A stretch of 64,000 nt of DNA from the NCBI RefSeq assembly GCF_000004075.3, contig NC_026658.2, positions 14,248,075-14,312,074 on the forward strand. The letters run 5' to 3'. The DNA comes from Cucumis sativus (Eukaryota; Streptophyta; Magnoliopsida; Cucurbitales; Cucurbitaceae). This document shows, one piece after another, positions 12,901-24,494 of the stretch. Position numbers and translations under genes: made by a program. The notes under the pieces are model-generated. The model did no database searches. It was not told the origin of the DNA and worked only from the letters and a program-made list of their open reading frames with translations. How positions within the stretch are numbered: the first letter of the stretch is position 1; each line of letters begins with the position of its first letter.

Positions 12901-14722
12901 ATGGTAGATTCTTAGATTAGATAATGTTTTTGTTTAAGTTTTTGGGTTGTGGAAATGTTTGTAATTTTCTCTTAACAGATTATACCTCCAGTGACCTTTT
13001 GTTAAACAGGATGTTCTTTTTTTATATATATATATAACCTTCCAGTTTACTTGAGGTCTCTCCTTCTAACAGACACACACACATATATAATTTATGTATT
13101 TCACCATATCCTCAGTAACTTTCTTTTTTATAAAAGAAAAAAATATATACTTGGGATTTTTAGCAAAAATTAGAACAAATGTGTCAAATTAAACAGAACT
13201 TTTAATTTCACTATAAGGCAATCGAACAATCCATACAAGAAATTGGTGAAAAGAATAATCGACCAAATTCAATCATGCTTTTGGGATCATCCAATTCAAA
13301 GTGGGAAAAGTGGGAAAAATCAAACAATGCCTCAATGATGGATATATATATATATATTTAGCTTTGCCTCAATGTCTTACGGTTGTCTAGCACTCAATAT
13401 ATTTTAGTTGTTAAATCCAACAAAAGTTAAAAAGCACATTTGCCCAACAATTTTTTAAACATAGAAGTTCAAAACAACTATTAACCATTGAATTAATGAC
13501 TTGATAAAATCAATTAGAAGTCTATGTACCATAGTTGATATCGTAAAAAATTATGGCCTTCGTAGCATCGAATTCTTGACCTCCTATATTTTGTAATCGA
13601 TTTGTACCCCTCAATAATATTTCATTTAAAAGGAAAAGAGAGGGAGAAAAACTTATTTACTCTTAGTTCTTTTGTTTCGTAAGTTACTCTTTTATAACAT
13701 TTATGAAATTTTAGACAAATTTTTTGATATTCAAAATAATAACATTTGATTAGGAATTAAAAACAATCTTAAAAATTAATGAAAATTGTGAACGGACAAA
13801 CCAAATCCTTAAACACAAATCCTAAGGGTTTATTTGATAACAATAAACGACTGTATTTTAGTTTGTCCTATATGTTATAATTTTAGCCTGATATTTAGTG
13901 AAGATATTGTATTGAAAAACACTATTCTCCAATCTATTATCAAACCCATTCTACTTGATTCAAAGTTTTAATAAGTTTGAGTTTATGAACTCTACAGCAG
14001 AGGAAGTCTAGACTGACTGTTTCCATGTTTGGACTGTCAAAATCAAGAAGTCATAGTATTAAACAAAAAGGGGAAAGAGAAACATCCTAATGTTTCTTAC
14101 CTGAGAAGTATAAAATGGGTCATACAAATTCAAATTAGTGTAAATCGTATCCAGTTGATGGATTTAGTGCCACAATCTTGAAATTAAAAAAAAAAAATTG
14201 ATCTGTGTGTTTTGTCCAGCTCCACAGTTCTCATCGGACAGCTACTTAATCTTCGTACATTTGATCCGTAAAGAATTTATTGGATATTATTAAATCTTAT
14301 GTAGGTGTATCCATTTTTTCTGAGTTTCCAAGCCCTTTACTATTTATATTGTGTTTCTTGTTATAAGCTTGAATATTTTGTAACCTATAAGTTTGCATAA
14401 ATCTATATTTAAGGAAATGGTATGTACTGTTGGAGACTGATGTAGGCATGCCTTTTGCACTCAATAATAAGCATTTTAGTGCAAGACAGTGCAATGCCAA
14501 AGCAAGCAGCCGCCCCTTTTACAAATTCGATTTTCTGTACTGAGGCCAGACAAGATATCAGTTCAGTACCCTTTCTTGGTCTCCTCAGTCAATGGATTGT
14601 GTTTTTTACATGTATCCGTTCTCGGACTATTCAAAGATTTTCCAGATTTTATTTCCTTTTTGTTTTCCTGTATTATTTATCCAATTTAAATTTTAGACAG
14701 AGATAGTCAACTTTTTAGGGGA

Positions 14723-14745
14723 AGAGAGAGAGAGAGAGAGAGAGG
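14723..14745. repeat. (AG)n microsatellite
   Basis: An uninterrupted run of alternating AG in otherwise unremarkable intergenic DNA. It is a simple sequence repeat with no nearby gene. Confidence 0.85.
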
Positions 14746-15827
14746 AAGGGAGGGTAAGAGGGGCCAATACCATTTAAAAAGCAGTCATAACTCATGAATG
14801 TTCCAACTTTACATTGGAGCTGTTCTTATCCATAATTAGTCTTATCAAGGCTGTAAACTGCTAGCAAAAGGATGGACAAAGAACTTGTTAATGTGAAGAA
14901 AATCAAAAGAAATTTTATAGGCTTGATTTGTTCAGTTAAAGAGGCTTAAACACACATTATATGGCCATTTTGATTGTAATTAAATTATCGTGAGTCTCAT
15001 CTTCAACTAAAATAAGTTAGTTGAAAAAATTAGTATGAAAGGTAAGAGACAAACTCGGGAAGAATGGCTCTCCGTTCATTCCACCTCGAATGTACAAAAC
15101 ACTTTCATCACATTGGTTGAACTCTTGTTTACAAAATTTTCATTTATATATTAATATTTTTTTAAACATCTTATAACCAACTTCAGCATGACTGAACTCA
15201 TTAAGGCTAAAAATAGATAGATCATTTTACAAGTTAGAACTCAAGAATACAGATGTTCAATCTATAGAACTGATTCAATTGAAGTAAGGTGGTGACCATT
15301 TCACAAAACTAAACAGAGAGAATATGGATAAAAATAAATAAAACTTGTCATTAACCATAGTCTTAATCAACTAGAAGGATGACAAAGTTCTCTACTAACA
15401 GGAATGGTACATAAATAATTAGATAACCAAGAAAAAGAAGTAGGGTAAGAATTCAATCAGACATGAACACTAAAATCCAACGTAATCCAACATACGATAT
15501 GAATAATAACAGAAATCAGGAATGAGAGAGCAATGGTAGTTTGGTAATTGATCCAACAGGCAAAAACATTAACCATGTGAAACCATAATTAAAAATAGTA
15601 CGTGTTCGTTTTTTGTCAACGAGGATAACAAAGTAAAGAATAAAGATAGGAAGAATATTAGATTCCAACCACCATGAAACTTTGACACAATAATTATAGA
15701 GCATTAACAGAAATGTGAATGCAACACAAATACGTTGGAACCTTTTACCCATTAGTGAACATGAGAAGAACACAAAGTCATACCAAAATTTATTATCCAA
15801 ATAAAATGCTAACTATAGGCCTATACG

Positions 15828-16622
15828 GTCCGTTTGGATTGAATTAACTTTAAATATTTTTCAAAAAATGAGTTTAACTTTAAATCATTACATGTTTGGT
15901 TATACTTTTTTTTATAAGTGTTATGTGAATTTTGTTTAATTTGTTATATATAAAAGATGTTTATACTTAATTTAAATTACCATAAAAGACAACTAAACAC
16001 CGTGACCTAATTTCATTAAAAAAAATGCATATATTTTAATTCTTAAAAAAGAAATATGCTTTCAAATGATTGGCACTATGTTTTGGAACTAGTTGTTTTT
16101 AAATTTTGAAATTAGTAAAGTTAGAAATGAAAACATTATTTTTTTCCGATTAAATTTTTTAGATTGTTTTATTTTAGAAGTAGTAGAATATTGATATTTA
16201 TATTCATAATCAAGATTTTTTAAAAAAAAAGATAAATAAATAAGAGAAAAGGAAATTAATAATGCACCAAAAATAAATATATAGAGTTTGATTTATTGTA
16301 TTGTTTAAGTAATTATTCAAAATAAAAGAGAAAAAAAAAAGATGAGATAGTTTTCAACAATATATTATTTCTTTCAACAATATTGTATGGAGGGCAATTT
16401 TGTAATTTCATAAAGATAAAAAAAATTGCCAATTTTCTAGTCAATCACCTAAATTTCATTTTCTAAAAATTTGGTTTCAACTGATTTCTCTAAAATGAAT
16501 TATTTTATAAATGTATTTTTTTTAAAATGCATTATTCTAATTTGTCAAACACGAAAACTTTTTTCAAAATAATTTTTTTTAATAAAATTAAACACTTCAA
16601 AATCTCAATCAAACACACGGAC
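15828..16622. mobile_element. Degenerate non-autonomous DNA transposon (MITE-like)
   Basis: The left end reads CGGTCCGTTTGGATTGA. The right end, read on the opposite strand, is CAGTCCGTGTGTTTGATTGA, giving an imperfect terminal inverted repeat. Between them is about 760 bp of very AT-rich DNA with no coding capacity. This GTCCGTTTGGATTG type of end is common on plant non-autonomous elements in my memory. I could not find a clear target-site duplication, so the boundaries and class are tentative. Confidence 0.35.
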
Positions 16623-17166
16623 TGTTTTTGTGTTGTTTTTGTTTACCTTTCTAAATCAAAGTGTAAAAGTTAAAATGATATACAAATTTAAAAAAAATTA
16701 AAAATAAAAGGATTAGGAAGGTGGAGGGCACAAATTTAAAGGCAAGAGAGACTTTCACTCAATATTTATAAATCATTCTTCATTTGTACTGGGATCATGA
16801 ATTAAAGATAAAAATGTAGATTAGAAACCTATTTTCAATCTTCCAATTTTTTGATTGATATAATATTAAATTTACCGGAATACATCTTCTTCAGCTTTTG
16901 AATTATATGAAAGTAAGTACAAAAAATAACATATAAGTTTACGTAAAAACCTAGTGCAAGAATAAAAGCCACGATGGAGAGTTTTTGTTATTATTTCCTT
17001 ATGAATCAACATAATACAAGAGATACTTGTATATTTTCTGCAAGGTTTGTTCATGGGAATCCTTTAATGATGCCTAGAAATGTGCTTATATTGAAGTATT
17101 CGTCCATAACAAATGTAATGAAGTTATCAAACATTAAGTAACATCTCACGGTTAAATTGCTGCTGT

Positions 17167-17765
17167 GTTAAGTGGCTGGCCATAGCCACATGTCAACTCA
17201 TTAGTGTGCTAGTGTTTACTATGTGTATCAAGTAAACATGGCCTCTTAGTGGTCATGTAATTCACTTTCTACTTGTCAAGTTGCCTATAAATAGAGGGTT
17301 TTGGTGGATTTCTAAAGACACATCTAAATTTGAGAGTTTTCAAAATTAAGGGAAGATGCGGAGAAATTTGAGATTTTGTTTTTCTTAATTATTTTCTTAT
17401 TTTCTAAATTTCTTATTTATTTATTTATATTTTATATATTATATTGTTTTATTTTATTATTTAAATATTAGATTTTGTTTTCGATGTTTGGAAATAGTTT
17501 TCAACAAGCAATAGACGCGCCTCGGTTAGAACTTCACTAGTTGCGTCATTGCCCCAAGCGCAAAGATAACAAAAATGTGGATGTTGTTGTAACAATTGTT
17601 ACATTTTAGGGTTGTGGCTCGAGTAATTTCCCCCTTCTAAAAACAATTGAGAGTCGTGGATATCTATCATTCTTCATGGGCATTTAAAAGCCCGCTATTT
17701 TGTATTATTTCTTTATAAATGTTGATACTTGAATAGGCAGGATTTAGTAGCATATATGCCCAACG
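17167..17765 (+). mobile_element. Candidate solo LTR or truncated LTR retrotransposon
   Basis: The segment starts TGTTAAGTGGCTGGCC and has a good TATA box (CCTATAAATAGAGGG, near 17283-17297) with a stretch of unique DNA after it. It ends just before TGGCGCCCAAG at about 17766, which resembles the start of a tRNA-type primer-binding site (TGGCGCCC). No gag or pol follows and no second LTR was seen, so this would be a solo LTR or an end fragment. It could instead be an ordinary promoter-like sequence. Confidence 0.3.
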
Positions 17766-17799
17766 ATGGCGCCCAAGTTTCAACCGCATCAAACATGAA

Positions 17800-19750
17800 G
17801 CAGAATAACGTACAAGGCATAATCAGAAAACTCAAAATGAAGTAGCATATGAATGATCAACCAACTAAGAGAAAAATCAGAAAAGCAAGTTAATAGCATG
17901 GAACTTGAGGATTAGGAGACTTACTTTTATGTCTTTATTATTTTTGCACGTCAAAAGAACATATAGCAGCCTTCGAATACATAAGCCTTTCATTATTGTC
18001 AGGTGCCGGCCCTGCATTAAAGACAATTATAAGACGAGATCAAGATTACCACATAAGTTCACATTAATATATATAAAAAAAACAATGGCATCTAAAGTTA
18101 ACTTCCAAGACCTTATCATGTAAAATTTTGATAGTACGATGCCGACAAATGGAGGGGCCATTGCCTAAAGCAAAAGGTTCCAGGTGGAGGCTTTGAGTTT
18201 GCAAGGATGTGTAAGCTATTCATTAAGCATCGTCTTAACCATCTTCATCATATATAGTTTAGTCGCCGTTGGCGGTCACTGAGGTAGCTGGTCAAAATTC
18301 TCATTTGCCTCTGCATTAAGAACACGAAGAGAAAAAAAGTCAAAAGTGCCAATGCCAATCACTCAACTTACCTGGAGATCAGCAAAGGATGAAGTTAGTC
18401 GTATTCAGACTCTGTTTTTTCAGAAAGAAACAAAACTTTTCAAATTCCTTTTCAGATACTGAATGGCGTTTAGTCTAAATTTTCTCTCTTACCAGCAAAA
18501 AAAAAAAAAATTCTATATAGGCCAACTTCCATTGTCAGTTATTTTTATTACTTTTGGGCAAAAGAAGGAAAAACTATAGTTTTGTTTTAATGCCAACTCA
18601 AATGATAGAGGAAATAAACATCAATCTGAAAGAAAAGAAAAAAAAACTTATGAAACAAACATAAAATTTCTAAAGTTATGTATGTTAAAATTATTTTGAA
18701 ACAAGTAAATATATTTACTCAAGCACAATGAACGACGACAACCTAAGGGCAAACCCTCCCCAAAGCTCAACTACATGAAAGCCTTTCAGTTCTGATTAAT
18801 ATTGTTGGATTATAAATCAAATTTAAGTTAATGTGAGATCAGAAAGGAAAGGGGAAAAGAAGAAAGAAAGAAAAATCCATATTAAAGAATAGTGGGAGTT
18901 GAAACTCATTAAAATGATGAAATGAGAACCTCTTCCCCTTTGTTGAACATTGGGAGCATTTCAATTGCGTTCTTTTTTTAATGTTCTTGTTTTCGTTGGT
19001 TTTGGTTCAAGTTATTCTCTGTCTTTGATCTCCTTTAGGTGTTTTTGCTGTCATCAAGAGATAATGTTTTGCAGCTTTTGTGGTGGCCATTTGAATTTGA
19101 TGGCTTATATTTTGAGGATTGATGTAGTTAAAGTAATTCTTTTAGAGCTTTGATAAATCATAGTATTTTTCGGGGGGAAGCTCGTTTATGTGTTCATTGT
19201 TTTGCTTATGCATGTTTGAAGTCCTCTTGGTGATCTCTTTCAAGAACTTTTTAAAGGGTTTTCCAAAGATATCAATCATTGTTGGGAGAGTTTCATTGCT
19301 CCTTTCTAATAGCTTCTCCCTTAGTATTTGTTTGTTTTACTTTCTGTTTATTGTTGTTGCTACTTTTATGGTTATTGAGTTTTTTTTTTCCTTTTATCTT
19401 CGTCTTGTAATTTGGAGCATTAGTCAATAACAAATCAAAAAATATATGTTTGATGATATACTTAAAGAAACAGATGCCATTCTAAGTTCAAATGGCTGTT
19501 ACTAACATTATCCAAATTAGTGCTTATATTTCATAGTTCTTCCATTACATGCATAACACAGGAGTCATACGGGTTGATGTTGTTTTAATTATCTTCGCAT
19601 GCTAAAGCCCAAAACAAAATTTTTACTAAACCGTATTTCTCACTGGAGATGTAAAATTGGCGATATAGAAGAACTGAGGCAGCCAGAAATAGTCTATCAT
19701 GAACTATTAATATAGAAAACGATAATCATAATAAGACCAGCTCATGAAAT
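17800..19750. other. Intergenic DNA with no supported gene
   Basis: AT-rich. Plus-strand frames of 67-80 codons near 18950-19430 are hydrophobic (rich in F, L, V and S), as random T-rich DNA produces; I do not regard them as genes. No RNA gene or clear transposon end was found. Confidence 0.45.
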
Positions 19751-19756
19751 CGCACC

Positions 19757-20274
19757 TTATTGTCTATCCCCTTGGCCCTCCCCAATAAACGTCGTTCTAG
19801 CCTCCTCTAAAAGAGTTTTTAGTTTTAAACCACATCCATCAAATAGAGCATGCTTAGAATGACAGACCTGGCCATTCTTTTGGCGTACCCAAAACCAACA
19901 ATATTGATTCATCTCCGCAGCATCCAATAAGTACTTATAAACCTGTAGATAGAGAAATTCAGCCCTCTTTTACAAATTTGAAGATGAATATAAAAAAAAT
20001 TAACAATTTGAACCTTCACATTATCAATTTAGATTTGAAGAATTAGAAAATCCCACCATAGTTCATCAAATAAACCTTTAAGCTGCATTAATTTCGTAAG
20101 TCTTGTAACACAACCGTAGGTGGTCAATACAGATATCAAAATGCAGTGTAACACCGTTTAAATTGTCATTACAAATTGTTTACCCATTAGTCCAGTTGGA
20201 GATCTAAACCTTCGCTGTCTTCGAGCTGACAGACCATTACTGTATCCTCGAGAAGCATCAAAGCTGGAGCCCAT
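19757..20274 (-). other. Exon-like host ORFs next to the retrotransposon
   Basis: Two minus-strand segments look like exons of a host gene I cannot name. The first, 20274-20184, starts ATGGGC (MGSSFDASRGYSNG...), is basic and Ser/Arg-rich, and meets a possible donor ATGG/GTAAAC. The second, 19942-19757, follows a good acceptor (CTATCTACAG) and is open for 61 codons to TAA, with a tryptophan-rich stretch NQYCWFWVRQKNGQ. The phases do not match directly (phase 1 then phase 0), so either a middle exon is missing from my view or one piece is not coding. The copia element sits 57 bp upstream of the first ATG in the same orientation. Confidence 0.3.
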
Positions 20275-20330
20275 TTTTTTCTCAACACTCAAACGCCAAA
20301 TAAAATCCTATGTAATTACCAGAAGCAAAT

Positions 20331-20335
20331 ACAAG
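20331..20335. repeat. Target-site duplication, left copy
   Basis: ACAAG directly abuts the left LTR and is repeated exactly at 25564-25568 next to the right LTR. A 5-bp duplication is what copia integrases make. Confidence 0.9.
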
Positions 20336-20488
20336 TGTTGAGGAATATACTGAAGAATATACCCTATTTTGTTTATTGACCAAAGTTATGTATTTATACA
20401 AGGGTAATTACCCAAATTAACTAAGCCTACTTTATTTACATTAACATAATTACCCAAATTAACTAAGCCTAATTTATTTACATTAATA
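20336..20488 (-). repeat. 3' LTR of the copia element
   Basis: 153 bp. On the element's sense strand it begins TATTAATG just after the polypurine tract and ends CCTCAACA next to the target duplication. It contains two about 44-bp internal copies (each with TTAGTTAATTTGGGTAATTA), a TATAAATA box (20391-20398) and an AATAAA-type signal downstream of it. With an LTR this short, the R and U5 regions must be only tens of bases. Confidence 0.95.
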
Positions 20489-20499
20489 CCCTCCCTCAA
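20489..20499 (-). other. Polypurine tract of the copia element
   Basis: On the sense strand TTGAGGGAGGG ends directly at the first base of the 3' LTR and begins 2 nt after the gag-pol stop codon (TGA at 20502-20504). It would prime plus-strand DNA synthesis. Its position confirms the LTR boundary. Confidence 0.9.
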
Positions 20500-20501
20500 A
20501 C

Positions 20502-23500
20502 TCAAGGTGGTAGAGTAGCGATCAACTTGAGTTTGGTAAGTAAGTGACAAAATCGATTAGATGGCAAGGCTTTGGTGAAGATATCCGCAGGTTGTTCAAT
20601 AGTAGAAACAGAACGTAAGAGGAGGGTGTTGCTTAAGAGGTGGTGACGAACAAAGTGACAGTCATTTTCAATGTGTTTTGTACGTTCATGAAACACATCA
20701 TTGTGAGCAATCTGAATGGCACTACGATTGTCACAATGGAGGAGGGTAGGACCCTGTTGAGGGACACCCATATCGGCAAGGAGCCACCGAAGCCATATAA
20801 GTTCAGCTGTAGCATCAGCCAGAGCACGATATTCAGATTCCGTACTGGAACGAGATATAACACTTTGTTTCTTACTACGCCATGAGATGAGAGAATCACC
20901 TAAGTAAAAACAGTATCCTGTAGTGGATCGTCGATCAGTAGGATCCCCCGCCCAATCAGCATCAGAATATCCCGACAACACAAGGGAAGACTGAGATGAG
21001 AATTGAAGACCATGTCCCAAGGTGCCTTTGACATAGCGAAGTATGCGTAGAACAGCAGTGAAATGAATTGTTCGAGGAGCAGCCATAAATTGACTGACAA
21101 TATGAACAGCATATGCAATATCTGGGCGAGTTACTGTTAGGTATATAAGACTGCCAACAAGTTGCCGATACAAGCTTGCATCGTCAAGAGGAACACCATC
21201 AAACGGAGTTAGATGGACATGAGGATCTAACGGTGTTGAAGATGTGGTGGAGTCTGTAATTCCTGAGCGTGCTATTAGATCAGATGCATATTTCGCTTGA
21301 GATAACAGATAACCATCTGAACGGTGAGAGACTTCAAGACCGAGAAAGTAATTGAGAGATCCAAGGTCTTTCATCTCAAAATGTTGACCAAGATATTGTT
21401 GTAGGTCGGATATGGCCTGTTGATCATTACCAGTAATAATCATATCATCAACATAAAGAAGGAGAAGAACAATACCATGAGTTGTCTGTCGTGTAAAAAG
21501 GGCATTGTCGTGAGAGCTGGAGGTAAATCCAAGTTGAGTAATGGTGGAGCTAAACGTGGCAAACCAAGCTCGTGGAGCCTGTTTTAGACCGTATAGAGCG
21601 CGACGAAGGAGACACACCTTGTTGGGAGGAGGAGAAGTTCCCTGAGGTGGCTTCATATACACTTCTTCAGATAGGTTGCCGTTAAGAAATGCATTTTTGA
21701 CATCCATCTGAAAAAGAGGCCACTGTTTGGCAGCAGCAACAGCTAACAAGCTGCGAACAGATGTCATCCGGGCAACAGGGGCAAATGTTTCTTCATAGTC
21801 AATCCCATATTCTTGTGAGTATCCTTTTGCAACAAGCCGAGCTTTATAACGTTCAATAGTTCCATCAGAGTGAGTTTTGATTTTGTAAATCCATTTGCAA
21901 CCAATGGGTCTTTTACCGGGAGGTAAATCAACATAGTCCCAAGTGTGCGTCTTTTCAAGAGCCTGTAATTCTTCATCCATTGCTTTCTGCCATACTGGGT
22001 TAATACTGGCCTCTTGATAAGAGGTGGGTTCAACAAGGGAAACAATGGTAGAAAAACAATGGTAATCAGTGAGATGAGGGGGAGGTTCTCTTACCCGGGT
22101 AGAGCGACGAAGAGGAGTAGCAGGTGGCGATTCAGGAACATCATCGGAGACAGACGGTGGATCCAGATTTGCAGTAGCAGGTGAAGATTGTGCAAGCTCA
22201 GTATCCAAGGTGGGTTCAGAGAGAGGAAAAAGGTCAACAGATGTGTTTGTAAAGAAAGATTGAGGACTAGAGAAGGAGGTGTGGAAGGAGGACAAACGAG
22301 AGAACATAGTGTGTTCCCAAAAAGTGACATGCCGAGATATCCGGAGTCGGTTGGAAAGAGGGTCCCAACAACGAAATCCTTTGTGTTCGGTGCCATAGCC
22401 AAGGAAGCAACAGAGACGGGCACGTGGTTCAAGTTTATTGTGTTCATGAGGATGTAACAGAACGAAGCAGGCACTACCAAAAACTTTGAGTTTAGAATAG
22501 TCGGGAGAAATACCATATAGTTTTTCGAACGGAGAGGTATTTTGAAGGACAGAGGAAGGGAGACGATTGATTGTATATACTGATGTAAGGGCAGCTTCAC
22601 CCCAGAATTTTTCTGGACAAGAGGCAGAAAGAAGGAGGGCACGTACTGAGTCAAGAATGTGACGATGTTTGCGCTCAGCACGTCCATTTTGTTGAGAGGT
22701 ATGAGGGCAAGAGCGCTGAACAATAGTGCCCTGTTGGGAAAGAAAAGAAAGAAGGATGGAATCTTTATATTCCAAAGCATTATCAGTGCGAAGAATTTTG
22801 ATGGGAGAGGAAAATTGAGTGCGAATCATGTTAGCAAACTCAATATATGTGCGAGATAATTCAGAACGATGTTTTAGAAAGTAAATCCATGTAAATCGAG
22901 AGTAGTCATCAATGAATAAAACATAGTAGCGATAACCATGAACAGTAGTAATTGGGGCAGGACCCCAAATATCAGAATGCACTAAATCAAAAGGTTTATC
23001 ACAATTAGAGATGGATTGAGAAAAAGATAAGGCAGGTTGTTTAGCAAGTTTGCAATTCAAACAATTAAAAGGAACAAATTTAGTAAGATTAGTCAAATTG
23101 TTAACAGAAATTAAATGACGAAGTTTTTCAGAGGAAGCATGACCAAGACGAAGATGCCACTGATATGTGTCAGAATCAGTGACCGAAGCAGAGATGGAAG
23201 AAGGAGATGAAATCCGAAGTGATGTGAGCTCAAACAATCTTCCCACTTTGCGACCCGTTCCAATCGTCTGTCCCGTCTGCGGATCCTGAACCTGACAACC
23301 ATTGGGAGAAAATGAAACATTTAAGCCCAGATCACATAATTGACCAACAGACACTAGATTAAAGGTCAGGTTAGGAACACAGTAAGTATGGGGAAGATGT
23401 ACACTGGGAGTATCAATGGTACCAGTATGAGAGATGTTCATACAATTACCATCAGCAGCATAAATAGGAGGTAAAGATTTTGTAGGGCTAGAAGTAGACA

Positions 23501-24494
23501 TAAGAGAAGAGTCAGAGGTCATATGATTACAACAGGCAGAATCAAGAAGCCATCGATTACCTGATGAAACAGCCAGAGCGGAGGATGATGAAATTAGTTG
23601 ATTCAATAAGCTCTGAAGATCACTTATCTGAATGAGGGATGAATCATCCGAGGTCGCAGCAACAACAGATGAGGAACCATGTTTGGTAAAAATTTTCTCT
23701 TTTGTGGAAGTGCTAGGAGGTCGGGGTGGTCTGGTAGGGCAGTTATCCAGAATGTGGCCATGTTTATGGCAGTACCTGCACTCTATTTTAGGACAGTTAC
23801 TAAATTTGTGACCAGAGAGCTTACAATTCTTACAAAACATATTTGCGGCTCTGTTGGGAGTGTATGTGCTAGCAAGGACAACATCAGATTGTTTAGTAGA
23901 GTTGATGCCAAGACGCTTTTCTTCAAACAGAATTTCTTGAATAGCTGCATCTAATGAGGGTAAGGGATTCCGGTGTAGTAAAGCAGCTCTAACAGATTCA
24001 TATTCTGGACGTAATCCCATAAGGACTTTAATAAGGCGAAGATGATCTTTGCTGATGTTCGCTTGGTCAAGTTGAGTCCAAATGGGTTGAAGAACTGCCA
24101 AATATTCATTAACAGACTGACCAATATCTTGATTTAGATTTACAAGTGTACTGTGCAGTTGGTAATAATGGGCTAAACCAATAGACTTGAAGCGTGTAGA
24201 CAAAAAATCCCATAATATTTTAGCATCATCAAAGGCATCAAACTGTGCATGTATAGCGGGAATAGAGGTGTTACCAAGCCAGGTGATAATTTTGATGATT
24301 TTTATTGTCCAATCTTCGAGACGTTCAATGAATGTGTTATCCCCTTCCTTTGCCGTTGGTTTGGTGATGTCGCCAGTTACAATGCGCCATAGTTTTCTTC
24401 CAATAAGAAAACTTTTCATTTGATTTGCCCATGTGATATAATTTGTACCATCAAGTATGGTAGAAATGGGTCTAAAGATATGGTCTCTCTCCAT
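20502..24494 (-). CDS. Copia Gag-Pol polyprotein
   Basis: One 1330-residue ORF encodes all proteins needed for retrotransposition. Order by residue: Gag (1 to about 215); two CCHC zinc knuckles (CKNCKLSGHKFSNC at 221 and CRYCHKHGHILDNC at 239); aspartic protease (D318 in WLLDSACCNHMT); GAG-pre-integrase HHCC zinc site (HLRLGH about 447, CLNC about 478); integrase core with D508, D571 and E607 at copia D-35-E spacing; reverse transcriptase (about 840-1080, motif YVDDM at 1014); RNase H (D1178, E1219, D1255 and a later Asp). There is no stop or frameshift. A TAA lies four codons before the ATG in frame, and the start context is AAAATGG. The protease has Asp-Ser-Ala where most relatives have Asp-Ser-Gly or Asp-Thr-Gly. 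The single-ORF layout is typical of plant copia elements. Confidence 0.97.
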   Translation of the reverse strand: MERDHIFRPISTILDGTNYITWANQMKSFLIGRKLWRIVTGDITKPTAKEGDNTFIERLEDWTIKIIKIITWLGNTSIPAIHAQFDAFDDAKILWDFLSTRFKSIGLAHYYQLHSTLVNLNQDIGQSVNEYLAVLQPIWTQLDQANISKDHLRLIKVLMGLRPEYESVRAALLHRNPLPSLDAAIQEILFEEKRLGINSTKQSDVVLASTYTPNRAANMFCKNCKLSGHKFSNCPKIECRYCHKHGHILDNCPTRPPRPPSTSTKEKIFTKHGSSSVVAATSDDSSLIQISDLQSLLNQLISSSSALAVSSGNRWLLDSACCNHMTSDSSLMSTSSPTKSLPPIYAADGNCMNISHTGTIDTPSVHLPHTYCVPNLTFNLVSVGQLCDLGLNVSFSPNGCQVQDPQTGQTIGTGRKVGRLFELTSLRISSPSSISASVTDSDTYQWHLRLGHASSEKLRHLISVNNLTNLTKFVPFNCLNCKLAKQPALSFSQSISNCDKPFDLVHSDIWGPAPITTVHGYRYYVLFIDDYSRFTWIYFLKHRSELSRTYIEFANMIRTQFSSPIKILRTDNALEYKDSILLSFLSQQGTIVQRSCPHTSQQNGRAERKHRHILDSVRALLLSASCPEKFWGEAALTSVYTINRLPSSVLQNTSPFEKLYGISPDYSKLKVFGSACFVLLHPHEHNKLEPRARLCCFLGYGTEHKGFRCWDPLSNRLRISRHVTFWEHTMFSRLSSFHTSFSSPQSFFTNTSVDLFPLSEPTLDTELAQSSPATANLDPPSVSDDVPESPPATPLRRSTRVREPPPHLTDYHCFSTIVSLVEPTSYQEASINPVWQKAMDEELQALEKTHTWDYVDLPPGKRPIGCKWIYKIKTHSDGTIERYKARLVAKGYSQEYGIDYEETFAPVARMTSVRSLLAVAAAKQWPLFQMDVKNAFLNGNLSEEVYMKPPQGTSPPPNKVCLLRRALYGLKQAPRAWFATFSSTITQLGFTSSSHDNALFTRQTTHGIVLLLLYVDDMIITGNDQQAISDLQQYLGQHFEMKDLGSLNYFLGLEVSHRSDGYLLSQAKYASDLIARSGITDSTTSSTPLDPHVHLTPFDGVPLDDASLYRQLVGSLIYLTVTRPDIAYAVHIVSQFMAAPRTIHFTAVLRILRYVKGTLGHGLQFSSQSSLVLSGYSDADWAGDPTDRRSTTGYCFYLGDSLISWRSKKQSVISRSSTESEYRALADATAELIWLRWLLADMGVPQQGPTLLHCDNRSAIQIAHNDVFHERTKHIENDCHFVRHHLLSNTLLLRSVSTIEQPADIFTKALPSNRFCHLLTKLKLIATLPP

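Larger units (their letters stand above)
10000..17160. other. Large intergenic stretch, no supported gene
   Basis: About 7 kb of AT-rich DNA with many stops. Open frames are short (60-94 codons) and unrecognised. It contains CT-rich low-complexity DNA (about 10980-11420), several (TA)n tracts (near 13022 and 13340), an (AG)n microsatellite at about 14723-14745 and a degenerate transposon-like segment near 15828-16622. A stretch around 12440-12560 reads like coding sequence for about 35 codons (KLFGYDPQTNSQGKF) but has no partner exons I can find. Confidence 0.5.

Noticed and set aside
18950-19430. Two plus-strand frames of 67 and 80 codons rich in Phe/Leu/Val
   Set aside because: Typical of T-rich non-coding DNA; no motif, no promoter and no partner exons.
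22091-22780. 229-codon ORF inside the copia element
   Set aside because: It is an out-of-frame shadow of gag-pol, which contains all the family motifs.
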